The notes under the pieces were generated by a model that saw nothing but the letters and a program-made list of their open reading frames with translations, searched no databases and was not told the DNA's origin. A DNA stretch of 64,000 nucleotides from contig JAFMOC010000009.1 in assembly GCA_019802505.1 (NCBI GenBank), positions 10,151,001-10,215,000 of the forward strand, written 5' to 3'. The DNA comes from Corydoras sp. C115. Lineage: Eukaryota > Chordata > Actinopteri > Siluriformes > Callichthyidae. Shown here in pieces: positions 26,801 through 39,099 of the stretch. The stretch's first letter is position 1. Every line of letters starts with the position of its first letter. The position numbers and the translations under genes are program-made.

Positions 26801-27625
26801 CATCTGGGTGGAGTCTACATGTTCTCCCCGTGTCTGTGTGGGTTTCCTCCGGGTTCCCTGGCTTCCTCCCACAGTCCAAAAACATGGATCAAGGTCAATG
26901 GAATTCTCCAAATTGCCCCATATAAAGTGTGTGTGTGTGTGAGTGAGTGAGTGTGTGCCCAGCGATAGATTGGCGTCCTGTCCTGGGTCTATCTGCCCAG
27001 CGCCCGAAACGTTCTCCCCTGGATGGGCATAGGGAACCCCCCCACGACCCTAATAGTGGATGGGATGGATAATGGATGGGTGGATGTAGTTAAGCAGTTT
27101 CTCTGCATGCTTTTAAACAGAGCACCATCTATTTATTTAATCCTTTGCAAACAAATCGTCATAGACTTCTAGTTTCCACTAGTTTTGTTGATGGAAACCA
27201 TATTAAAATTAACTTTAACATACCATAAATATGGAAACTAAAAAAGTATGAAGGATAGAGCTTTTCTTATCTATTTTGACATCACAACTGACGTCACACA
27301 GTTCTTGCGACTTGGTGTAACTGCAGTAATAACAGTAACGTGTTAGAAACACAATTCTGTCAATTCCACTAACAATTGTAGCAGAGTCGTGACTGCGGTT
27401 TACACTTTTAACGAGACGATATAAACATAAAGAACCTAGAATAGTTACAGCCACCAGAAGACGTTACGGTATGACGTCACGCACCTTTTTACCGCAGAAT
27501 CCCAACCTTTTCGCCCGTTTTTGCTCTGAAGTGAAAAGAAGAATCAGAATGAAAAACTTCACATCGATGTTAAACGAAAGCAAACTTTTAAAAACGACGC
27601 CGTTCTACTCACTGGCTTTAGACAT
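20878..27625 (-). CDS. gnl3l: Guanine nucleotide-binding protein-like 3-like (nucleolar GTPase), 15 coding exons
   Basis: GNL3L is a circularly permuted YlqF/YawG-type GTPase of the nucleolus, involved in ribosome biogenesis and cell growth. Coding exons: 27625-27613, 27525-27485, 25941-25828, 25532-25416, 25075-24992, 24891-24756, 24427-24324, 23604-23460, 23373-23286, 23209-23032, 22393-22251, 22062-21926, 21831-21677, 21519-21348 and 20945-20878. Phases match throughout, giving 564 residues (human about 582). The start, MSKAKQKRAKR, is basic and nucleolar in type. A coiled coil covers about 57-95. GTPase motifs come in permuted order: G4 NKID (about 166-169), G1 GFPNVGKSS (252-260), G2 near ATPGVT, G3 DCPG (296-299). 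Conserved later motifs are ILRNC, KGGLPD and LPTHVSAEI. The first two exons are tiny (13 and 41 coding bases). Introns hold SINEs at 22538 and 23714. Confidence 0.95.
22538..22796 (+). mobile_element. 5'-truncated SINE (family A) with target-site duplication, in a gnl3l intron
   Basis: The tRNA head is missing. The body starts at TGTTCTCCCCGTGTC and runs to the GATAAAGCGGGAGATAATGA tail. The 14-base repeat TGAATCACATTTGT flanks it (22524-22537 and 22797-22810), so it was inserted in truncated form. Confidence 0.9.
23714..24032 (+). mobile_element. SINE (family A) with target-site duplication, in a gnl3l intron
   Basis: Flanked by TAACGGGTTTA (23703-23713 and 24033-24043). The head has lost the box A region (GGTGGCACGGTGGCCTCTCAG), an internal deletion. 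Confidence 0.9.
26495..26712 (+). mobile_element. tRNA-derived SINE (family B)
   Basis: A different tRNA-like head (GTGGTGCAGTGGTTAGGGTG, with box B GGTTCAAATCC) is followed by TGAGCAAGAACCTTAACCCT and the tail TAAGTCGCTTTGGATAAAAG with (ATGTAA)n. This is typical of common teleost SINEs. It lies between gnl3l coding exons 2 and 3. Confidence 0.75.
26734..27075 (+). mobile_element. tRNA-derived SINE (family A)
   Basis: Full head (GGGCGGCATGGTGGCTTAGT, GGTTCCAATCC) and body, with a tail of GATGG/ATGGATGG repeats. It directly follows the family B copy. Confidence 0.85.
27472..27479. promoter_or_regulatory. Perfect CRE palindrome in the gnl3l 5' region
   Basis: TGACGTCA, just inside intron 2 of gnl3l. 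A second perfect copy is at 27289-27296. Both lie within 350 bases of the start codon. Confidence 0.4.
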
Positions 27626-27631
27626 GATGCC

Positions 27632-27637
27632 CACGTG
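27632..27637. promoter_or_regulatory. E-box CACGTG at the gnl3l start
   Basis: CCCACGTGGG lies 7 bases upstream of the gnl3l ATG. CACGTG is bound by MYC/MAX and by MiT/TFE factors such as the neighbouring tfe3 product. Ribosome-biogenesis genes often carry such sites. Function is inferred. Confidence 0.4.
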
Positions 27638-27836
27638 GGGTCGGAAACGAGCAGCTGGAGCGTGAGAGCGTAAACAACACGAGCCGAGTCTCGATTTCAA
27701 TGTAAAAGTCCCAAGAAACGCGCTGAGTAGATTACATTACTGCATTAATGTCCTGAAACGCGGCTTCATCTTTTAACAAATCAACATAGAAAGGCTCATT
27801 TCTTACTCTTTATTAATTCTCTTTATTATATGAATT

Positions 27837-28175
27837 ATGAGGCGACACGGTGGTTTAGTGGTTAGCACGACCGCCTCTCAGCGCTAGTTCCCAGTTCGAA
27901 TCCCATTCTGGGTGGAGTTTTCCCCGTGTCCACATGGGTTTCCTCCGGGTTCTCCGGTTTCCTCCCACAGTCCAAAAACATGGATCAAGTCAATTGAGTT
28001 CTCCAAATTGCCCCATATAGAGTGTGTCTGTGTGAGTGAGTGTGTGCCCAGCGATAGATTGGCGCCCTGTCCTGGGTGTGTCTGCCCAGCGCTCGAAACG
28101 TTCTCCCCTGGATGGGCATGGGGAACCCCCCCGCGACCCTAATAGAGGATAAAGCGGGAGATAATTGATGGATGG
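27837..28175 (+). mobile_element. SINE (family A) with target-site duplication
   Basis: Flanked by ATATGAATT (27828-27836 and 28176-28184). Head and body present, with a (GATG)n tail. Confidence 0.88.
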
Positions 28176-28410
28176 ATATGAATTTTGAACCTGTACGCCA
28201 AAAGCAAAGTAATCATTTTCGTTAAGCCAGTTCCTTATAATGGGAATGCGAGGGAAAAGGCTGAACGTAAGAATTATTACTTTCCTTTTGGAGTACAGGT
28301 TCATAATTCAAATAGACCAAACTTTTTTAACTATTTCATTTTTAACTATTTATTAATACTCTTTACTATCTTGGTTACTGTTTTAAAACATTGAGCCCCA
28401 TCAAAGGCCC

Positions 28411-28761
28411 ATCATTCATTCATTCATTCATTCATTATCTCCCGCTTTATCCTCTATTAGGGTCGCGGTGGGGTTCCCCATGCCCATCCAGGGGAGAACG
28501 TCTCGGGCGCTGGGCAGATAGATCCAGGACAGGGCGCCAATCCATCGCTGGGCACTCACTCACTCACTCACACAGACACACTCTATATGGGGCAATTTTG
28601 AGAATTCAGTTGACTTGATGCATGTTTTTGGACTGTGGGAGGAAACCGGAGGAAACCCACGCAGACACGGGGTGAACATGGAAACTCCACCCAGATGGGG
28701 ATTCGAACCGGGAATCACTAGCTCTGAGAGGCGAACGTGCTAACCACTAAGCCACCGTGCC
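28411..28761 (-). mobile_element. tRNA-derived SINE (family A), reverse copy
   Basis: (ATTC)n tail on the left, GGCACGGTGGCTTAG head on the right. An imperfect duplication (AAGGCCCATCA / AAGGCCAATCA) flanks it. Confidence 0.85.
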
Positions 28762-29959
28762 AAGGCCAATCATGTCCCTTACAATTAAAAACTACTTTTT
28801 AAACATAATTAAACTAATCAAATCAATCTAATATTAAACCAATAACTTTTTGTGTGCTAATGGTAGTCATTTTAACTAGTGTATGGTGACTTTGTGATTG
28901 TGATGTTGGATTATGTTGGGGTTGGATAGGCATGGGGAAGGTAATGGATGAATGGATGGATTCCCATAACATCAATGTGTGAACTGTTGCCCCCTTGAAC
29001 ACATTATCTTGACATTAAAACCTGTTCTACTATAAGAAACATTTGTTTAGCTGTGTTTTTTTAATTACATTAAAAGGTATATAGTGCAATATATATAGTT
29101 TCATGGTTAATCTTACTTGCTGATTTACTTGTAAATGTTAGTATTAGTTTTATTTAATTTTATTACTTGGCTTGAGTGGACCTAACAAAATGGACAATGA
29201 GTAGAAACAAGGAAATTTGCCTAGTGGTCAGTGATTGTGTATTTAATATATGCTTAATTTTATTATTATGTTGTGGGTTTTTTGTTACTTGTTTTAACTG
29301 ATCAATGATAAACATTTTAACAGAACAGTACTTTGGGATTAAACAGAAACAGTGTAAAACAGCTGTAATGGCTCAAGCTTAATAAGCAACCAAATAAAAG
29401 AAATAAGCATCTCACTTTGGTTTTAATATTTGCTGCACAGTTTATTTTAAACAGAAAACAGCATAACATAAAAAGTGTAAGGTCTCTATATTTTTTTCAG
29501 TTTTCGTTATTTGCAAACCTATCTACATTAAAAAGCTCTGGGAAAATAATTACCAACTGAATTATCAATATAACATTTTACATGAAGTAGACTTGTTTTA
29601 GAAGAAAAGGTTTAACAATCATCTGTTAAGGATGGTCATACATGCTACAGTGTAAAAATACATTTTATACAGAATGGTCCTTCTCTGTTTTATCTTTCAT
29701 TCATTGCATGTAGCTCACCTTTTCACTGCAGCCACACTTAACTGTGTTACTTTTACCAAGCAAACAAAAAACATTTTTTGTTTGAAACTATATATATAAA
29801 AGAAACTATATACAGCTGACACAATACTGAGCTTGAATTCTCAAGCTGTAAAATTTCTCAGGTAAATGTTGATGTTCAAGAAAGAAAGCGAGTATCCACC
29901 AGTCCAACACTCTGAATCTGTTTCTCCTCTTTTCTCTGCAGTATGCTGGGTCAGACAAT
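28762..29959. other. gnl3l-opsin gap and the opsin 3' UTR
   Basis: No coding exon is seen. An AATAAA on the minus strand at 29441-29446, about 515 bases past the opsin stop, is the likely poly(A) signal of opn1lw. Confidence 0.45.
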
Positions 29960-31655
29960 TTATGCCGGTGCCACAGAGGAGACTTCTGTTTTGGATGTAG
30001 AAGACACCTCAGAGCCATCATCACCTTTCTTGCCAAAGAGTTGCATGATGCAGGAACGGAACTAAAAAGGCAATGGAAAAGAATCTCTTTAAAGTGTGGC
30101 CTTTAAACCTACATTTAAATAAGAGCAATGAGCTATTAAGTAAAAGGTGTGTCATTTGCTAAAGCTAATGTTGATTTCTTACCTGCCGGTTCATGAAGAC
30201 ATAGATAATGGGGTTATAGATAGTGGCGCTCTTGGCAAAATAGGCTGGCATTGCTGCTGCCAGGGGGTGAAAGGCATAGCCAGGGTTAGCAGCTGCAAAG
30301 CATGCAAAGAACGTGTATGGTCCCCAGCAGAAACAATAAGCAGCAATCATGATCACGACCATTCTGCTGACTTCCTTTTCAGCCTTTTGTGTGGATTCAG
30401 ATTCCTTCTGTTGGGCTGCAACCTGTTGGAAATGTCCTTAATTGGTTACAAAGTCTAAATAGAATTTCTTATCATTATAACACAGTTTTGTTAGCCAAAT
30501 AATTCTTACAGCATGGATGGCCATCCACACAAATAGATAGCATATAATGATGACGCCCAGGGGGATAAAGCAGCAGGTGATCATCAGTACAATCATGTAT
30601 GACTGAACTCCAGGGTCTTCACTTCCACTGAACACATCAGGTCCACATGAGGTCTTTAGACCGTGGGGCCAATACCTGTCAGAACAAAGGAATTTTTTGA
30701 ACCCCCCTCAGCATCACATTCAACATTAACAAAGTTACTTTTAATTATAATTCACTAAAGTCAATATTTAAGGCAGCAAACCTGCTCCATCCAAAGACTG
30801 GGGGTGCAGTCCAAATAGCAGACCAAATCCATGTAAAGAGAATCCCTCCAGTTGCCCATTTTGCATCAAACTTAACATTTCCAAATGGTTTGCACACTAT
30901 CACCCATCTCTCAAATGAGATGACAGTCAAAGACCACAGACCAACAATACCTGGAAAGATGTAATGACAACACATTAAATACAATAAAAAACATTAAATA
31001 ACTGTAATGGATTTATATTATTAACATATTAACAAATGAATGTCTTTATGACTAATTTGTTAATGTCTTTTATTAAGACTTTGCTTACCACAACATGCAA
31101 CTGTGTATCCCTCCAAAACGCACATTGGGTGCCCTAGGATAAAATAGCCAAAAAATTGATTACAGACACTGATGGTACTGGCAATCAGTGTCTCTAAAAT
31201 ATCAGCAATAGCGAGGTTGACCAAGATCCAGTTCAGAGGGTGACGGAGCTTCTTGAATTTGGCAGTGGCTACCAGCACCAGGCCATTTGTAAATGTTGAT
31301 GCAATAACAACAAAAAACATCCATAGTGTAGAAAGATTGTACACCCATCTGGGAGCAATATGGTAGTTAGGCCCTTCAAATGGATCTAAAAGAAAGGAGA
31401 CAATTCATTTTTTCTATGTTTATACATATTTAGTAAATTATAATTTGTTTGTCATGTTGTTATCCATCAGAGCAACTGACTTAAACACTGTATTTGTCTT
31501 GAATTCATAGATTTACTAAGATTGTGATGCAGTCAGCTCTAGATTTACTTACCTTTGGTGTTGTTGCTGTTGGTGTATGTAAAGGCCGATTCCCGTGTTG
31601 TCTCATCACCCCGTCGTCTTGCTGCAAACATGGCTTCTCCCCACTGCTCTGCCAT
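29960..31655 (-). CDS. opn1lw: Long-wavelength-sensitive (red) cone opsin, six exons
   Basis: This is a seven-helix cone photoreceptor GPCR that binds 11-cis retinal. Coding exons: 31655-31553, 31385-31089, 30950-30782, 30675-30510, 30422-30183 and 30061-29960. Phases match, giving 358 residues (family about 357-364). Seen: MAEQWG start; FTYTNSNNTK glycosylation sequence; counterion Glu126; ERW motif; YWPHGLKTSCGPDVF loop with the disulfide Cys and chloride-site His194; retinal Lys309 in AYFAKSATIYNP; tail ending TEVSSVAPA. The five long-wave tuning sites (human numbering 180, 197, 277, 285, 308) are Ser, His, Tyr, Thr and Ala, the red state, predicting peak absorption near 560 nm by the five-sites rule. 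Phe146 precedes ERW where most LWS opsins have Trp. It appears single-copy here. Confidence 0.97.
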
Positions 31656-31813
31656 GGTGAAGATGTTGTAGTTCTCGAGCCCTTGGTTGCTTGCTTGATT
31701 ACCCCTCCACTTGCTTAAAGTTGTACTTCTTGGTCCTTCCTATGCCCAATAGTTTGCTTCGCTGCTTCCTCTTACCACAGGGCACTACTGGATTTATCGC
31801 CGTTCTCTGTGTG

Positions 31814-31822
31814 CTTTTATAC
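31814..31822 (-). promoter_or_regulatory. opn1lw: TATA box of opn1lw
   Basis: GTATAAAAG on the minus strand, about 160 bases upstream of the start codon. No other TATA-like site is better placed. Confidence 0.6.
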
Positions 31823-31829
31823 ATCACTC

Positions 31830-32721
31830 GGTGATGCCTAGGCGGAGCCAGTCAAGTCCACAAATGGGGTCAGTGTTGGTACCTGCAGGATGTATGTGAG
31901 GGCATGTGTTGGGAGGGTGTGTTGGGAGGGGGCATGGAAGACAAAGAGGAAGAAGAATTCAATTAAGATTAGATTGGCTTATGAAGATCTAAGCTACTTT
32001 TCCTCCCTGAAAGTGGGATTGCAACGTTATAGGTGAAGTCCAAACATCATGCCAGGGAGCCTTATCCCGGCCCTTAGACTCCCTTACACTGATTAAATGT
32101 AAACCTGTATGCATCAAGGTGACCATGTGTTACACTGCAATTACTTAATACATTTGGGTAAAACAAATTAACTATTAGTCATTAAGTGTCAAGTACATGT
32201 CTGGCATAGTCCTTCTGTATAATATAATAACTATTGACATACAGAGCAGTCTTATAGAGTATTTGGTGTGTGTATATCTATGATTCTGTAAAATAACTAA
32301 ATGATTTCTATTTTTCAGGGAATTAAGGTCTCCTGAAGAATATGGCAATGTGTATTAAGATGGGAAAACTTACAGGTATTACATGCTAGAAAGATCATCA
32401 TTATATTAAAATGTGCAATATGTCATGCAATTAATGTTTATTGCACATGTAGGTTAAGTTATCATTTGGGTTCAAATTGGCTTACTGGGAGAACTAGGGT
32501 ACACAGTTATCCTGCACACCTGATCTTAATTAGTATTGACACGGATGCACTCAAACTGTCCTAATTCCTCATTCCTAATAGTTCACATTGGGGAAAGTAT
32601 CCTCATTTTAACTTTTGGTGTGAAAGGTTTTAAAAATCACAAAACACGAATACAGGTCCCAGAAACTCAACATCGAGTCATACAAAAAACATGGTAAGAA
32701 AACTTTTTTTAGATTGTTTAA

Positions 32722-32755
<34 letters not shown>

Positions 32756-34380
32756 AAAATGATGACAAAACAGTTCTTGTCTTAAATGCTAACAATTTAT
32801 TTGTTATGTCAGTTTGTAACATGCCACTAAAATCGATTTATTTTATACTTTTTTAATTATATTGGTTGCATTATGCTATTTCTCTCAACCTTTTTTGATT
32901 ACATCTTCATTCAAGGTATGTCAAATGCTGCCACATGAAAAACATGTACATAAATTCCAGTATTTTTGAGCAGATTTGGTAAAAAGTGTAGAATGTATTC
33001 ACATATCGAATTACCTGTAGCTATACATTACATGCACTTAACAATTAACCCTCTTAAGGACATCATTGGGGTACGTGTAAATTGACACTAAAAGAAACTA
33101 AATGGAAAGTTTAAATTGCATCTACATGACTATTTTGACCTAGAAATGGCAGATGCCAAGAGTCATAGTGCCACATAAGGGCAGAGAGTTGCTTAGAGAG
33201 TGGCAGCATCCTGGTGATGTTCTGCTACTGTACACAATGCTTTGCCCAAAGACTTGCAACAACTAGGAAAAATGCATGTTAGATCATTAAAAAATATTTT
33301 TATTACAAATATGTTCAGCATGACAATTTGCATAAAATATTTTACAATTATATTTAGTCATTTAGCAGAAGCTTTTATCCAAAGTGACATAACACCACAA
33401 GTCAGTAGTTATGAAGAAGTAGTTATGGGTGTAAGAGCAGCACAGGTGGGGGCCTGTGGGGACATTTTACAACAGAAATCTGGGGAGAAGAGCGCAGTCA
33501 ACAACCCGTGCACGATCTGCCTGTTCTCCGACCTCGCTTTTCTGACTCCATCTTCATATACTCTTCTGCACAGGCCCCCACCTTTGCTGCTCTTACACCC
33601 CACCTGAGCAGAACAATTCTTCTTCTTAATGTAAAATATGTTACTTCTTGTTATCAGAACATTTGTAGTTAGCCGACCCATACGGTATGCTCTGCCTTTC
33701 CTCCCTTCTGCACATCCTGACCTTGACATTCTCACGTGGGTCTGATTAGAGAACAAACACTGCAGTAGCTTGTTAAAAGTATGAGAACTTTAAGCATTAT
33801 TAATGCCTGAAATAAATGGATAATGCTTTCATCTACATTTACTACTTGTAAATATTAAATGTGTAATAATGCTCATTATTTTTCCCTTCAGGATAAAACA
33901 AAGTAGAAAAAAACTCAGATGAACTATAACCTATGAGAAATTATATGTCATAAATAAAAAGAAATAATGCCAAAATGCAGAGCATAAGTAAATCTTTTCT
34001 GTAGTTAGTTAGCAGAGACATTAGAGAGTAGCAGTCAGGTACTGTCATTAAATGGTTTAATTAACCGATCTGTCTTGACCACTTTCTTCAATAGAAAGAT
34101 TGATTGATTTTTTTTTTTTTCTGATCTGAAGTATTCAGGCATTTATTTGACAACGCTATGAAGGAAAGACACCAGCGATGATCTTAGAGAAGCAATCATT
34201 GCTGCCAGTCTGGAATATGTTACAAGGCCATTTCACAGTGAAAACAATAATTTACAAGTGGACATAATACAAAACAGTGAAATATTTACCCCAAGGCTCA
34301 GAGAAATTGCAAAAATCCTAACAGCTACTTATTATACTTATTATTATATTTACTCACATAATACTAACCTACTTAACAAT
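31830..34380. other. Opsin upstream region without genes
   Basis: No coding exon or opsin fragment is seen. It contains a G-rich stretch (about 31900-31935), a poly(T) tract (about 32727-32750), a repeat-tail fragment (about 33355-33395) and the inverted repeat at 33427-33600. Confidence 0.5.
33427..33600. repeat. Fold-back inverted repeat
   Basis: The 32-base arms 33427-33458 and 33569-33600 are reverse complements with one mismatch (GGGTGTAAGAGCAGC...GGTGGGGGCCTGTG). The loop is 110 bases and has some further pairing (GGAGAA/TTCTCC). Confidence 0.85.
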
Positions 34381-34404
34381 GCCAATAATCATACTTTATT
34401 CTTA

Positions 34405-34800
34405 AAGTCAGGATTAATCCTGTTAACATAAACAATTAGTTCATGCCATATTCACCTATTTTTAAAGTTTTGTTTGGTAATGTTGTTAGTGACATGCTTA
34501 TTTCTTAGCTAATTTTTTACCTTGCCAGGTTGTTGAGGCATGAATGTTTGTAAAGGTTTGACATTTCAGCTGGGCACAAAGCAGCTTATTGGGACACTTG
34601 GGGTCCCTGGTTTCTCTACACAACAAATGCTAATTGCTATTGACAAGGACGGAGCCCAAACCTTGCTAATCCCTCCAGATTGATGGTTCAGGTTAGGGAA
34701 AGCAGGGTTTAACTGAAAAGCTCGATGGGGTCAGGTTTAATCTTTCACCGCATCCTGCTTCGAATTTTTTTCCCCTCTAACTTCAGCTATACTGTTCTCA
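34405..34800. promoter_or_regulatory. Candidate cone enhancer upstream of LWS opsin
   Basis: A palindromic double CRX/OTX site GGATTAATCC (34411-34420) is followed by GCTAATCCC (TAATCC at 34668-34673), TAATTG and TTTAATC motifs. The stretch has better base balance than its surroundings. It lies about 2.6-3 kb upstream of the opsin start, where LWS control regions occur in other vertebrates. Function is inferred from motifs and position only. Confidence 0.3.
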
Positions 34801-35096
34801 ATTTTTAGATGGACTCCACAGAACCAGGTCGTGATGCATGATGAAGAGTCTACACGAAGAGCAAACAGTCTGTAAATCTTTCTTTTCTTTTTTTCCTTCT
34901 TGGCATTTAGATGATATTTATTGTTTATTTATTGACATATAGATTATATTTATTGTAACTTGTGATAATAAATATGTTATTTTCATGCTTATATCTTTAG
35001 GAATTAAAACCTAGTATTTGAAACAAAGATACAATACATATTTAGGTTACAAAATTTACAAATCGAACCTGTTGCATGAAAATCAACTGTTTTGCT

Positions 35097-35098
<2 letters not shown>

Positions 35099-35160
<62 letters not shown>
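35099..35160. repeat. (TA)n microsatellite
   Basis: About 30 uninterrupted TA units. Confidence 0.98.
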
Positions 35161-35163
<3 letters not shown>

Positions 35164-35730
35164 GTGCTTAACTTGTTTTATAGTATAACATTTGTTATTT
35201 TAAAAATATATATGTACATTTTTTATTATTTGTATATTTTTATATAAGTATGTGTTTACTGAACTCTCATCTAATATGAATTCAAATTTTAGAATTCATT
35301 ACGGTTTCACAGAGTAGTGTTTATTATCTGATGTTTTTCACTTTTTTATTACTGAACTGTGCTTGAGTTCTATGAATTCTGTGTTTCAGTATACAATTTG
35401 ATGGCCAGCTTTGGTTTACTTTTAGGTGACTTGCTGTAAATCTGCTGTGTGACAATTCTATATAAATAAAATTGAGTGATTTAAAATACATCGTTTTGTA
35501 CAGAGAATTTTAGAAATGCATGTTTTTGTAATCCTGAGTTAAAAAGTAGATAAACCACAGAATGTAATATCATGTATTGAATTATTTTGTAGTAGTAAGT
35601 GTAGTAAGTTCAAATTATATAAAAAGACCATAATGAAAATGGGAAGCTGAAAGACGAAGGATCAGCCATCAGAAACTCTGCGTGCACTCTGCTTTCGAGC
35701 CATCATGTGATGCAGCACTTTATCAGGGGT

Positions 35731-35804
35731 ATGTCTGGAATTCCGCTAGTTCTGAACTATTCATGATTGGTAAAAGTTCACTACTAGCAGAACTCAGATT
35801 TACA
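35731..35804 (+). ncRNA. mir726: Precursor of microRNA miR-726
   Basis: Positions 35777-35797 begin TTCACTACTAGCAGAACTC and match teleost miR-726 as I know it, with one difference near the 3' end (CAG where zebrafish has CGG). The 5' arm at about 35738-35758 (GAATTCCGCTAGTTCTGAACT) pairs with it over roughly 17 of 21 positions across an 18-base loop, giving a proper hairpin. miR-726 is known from the LWS opsin neighbourhood in teleosts, which agrees with its place between opn1lw and hcfc1. It is read on the plus strand, divergent from the opsin. Confidence 0.88.
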
Positions 35805-35829
35805 CCTGAATTCCAGCAGAAGCCCAGAC

Positions 35830-38130
<2,301 letters not shown>

Positions 38131-38450
38131 GCCTCTCAGCACTAGGGATTCCTGGTTCGAATGCCCATCTGGGTGTGAAGTTTCCATGTTCTCCGCGTGG
38201 GTTTCCTCCGGGTTCTCCGGTTTCCTCCCACAGTCCAAAAACATGGTTCAAGTCAATTGAGTTCTCCAAATTGCCCCATATAGTGTGTGTATGTATCTGT
38301 GTGTGTTTGCCCAGCGATAGATTGGCGCCCTGTCCTGGGTGTATCTGCCCAGAGCCCAAAACGTTCTCCCCTGGATGGGCATGGAGAACCCCCCCCCCCA
38401 CACACACACACACACGACCCTAATATGGGACAAAGCGGAAGATAATGAAT
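38131..38450 (+). mobile_element. SINE (family A), head truncated
   Basis: Begins at GCCTCTCAGCACTAGGGATT, after a GA-rich run. Body and tail (GACAAAGCGGAAGATAATGA) are present. Confidence 0.85.
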
Positions 38451-38461
38451 ATATATATGCA

Positions 38462-38935
38462 TTATCTAATACTACTAATACTATGGCTGAAGTGCACTTC
38501 AAGGCTTCGCTTGGATGGGTTAAATGTGTGTGTGTGTGTGTGTAAGCACAGTCACTTTTATATACTGTAAATAATATCTGCCTCGGGTGGCACGGTGGTT
38601 TAGTGGTTAGCACGTTCGCCTCTCAGTGCTAGGGATTCCCGGTTCGAATCCCCATTTGGGTGGAGTTTCCATGTTCTCCCATGTCTGCGTGGGTTTCCTC
38701 TGGGTTCTCCGGTTTCCTCCCACAGTCCAAAAACATGGATCAAGTCAATTGAATTCTCAAAATTTCCCCATATAGAGTGTGTCTGTGTGAGTGAGTGTGT
38801 GCCCAGTGATGGATTGGCGCCCTGTCCTGGGTCTATCTGCCCAGCGCCCGAGGCGTTCTCCCCTGGATGGGCATGGGGAACCCCACTGCGACCCTAATAG
38901 AGGATAAAGCGGGAGATAAAGAAAGAATAAAGAAA
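38462..38935 (+). mobile_element. Composite of SINE family C fragment plus SINE family A
   Basis: A family C piece (ACTATGGCTGAAGTGCACTT, (TG)n, TAAGCACAGT) is followed by the linker CTGTAAATAATATCTGCCTC and then a complete family A copy from 38585. The same order and linker occur at 54053-54652. Confidence 0.8.
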
Positions 38936-39099
38936 AAAGAATATATATATATATATATAAATAAATAATGTGTGTGTGTGTTGAACTGCAAATAAATCAT
39001 TTACCATTTGAAAACAGTTTTAATGATTGCTGGCAGGCACAAAAAAAGCATTTAAATGATATGTATGTTTAAGTTTGTTATTAAATCATGTTTATCGTT

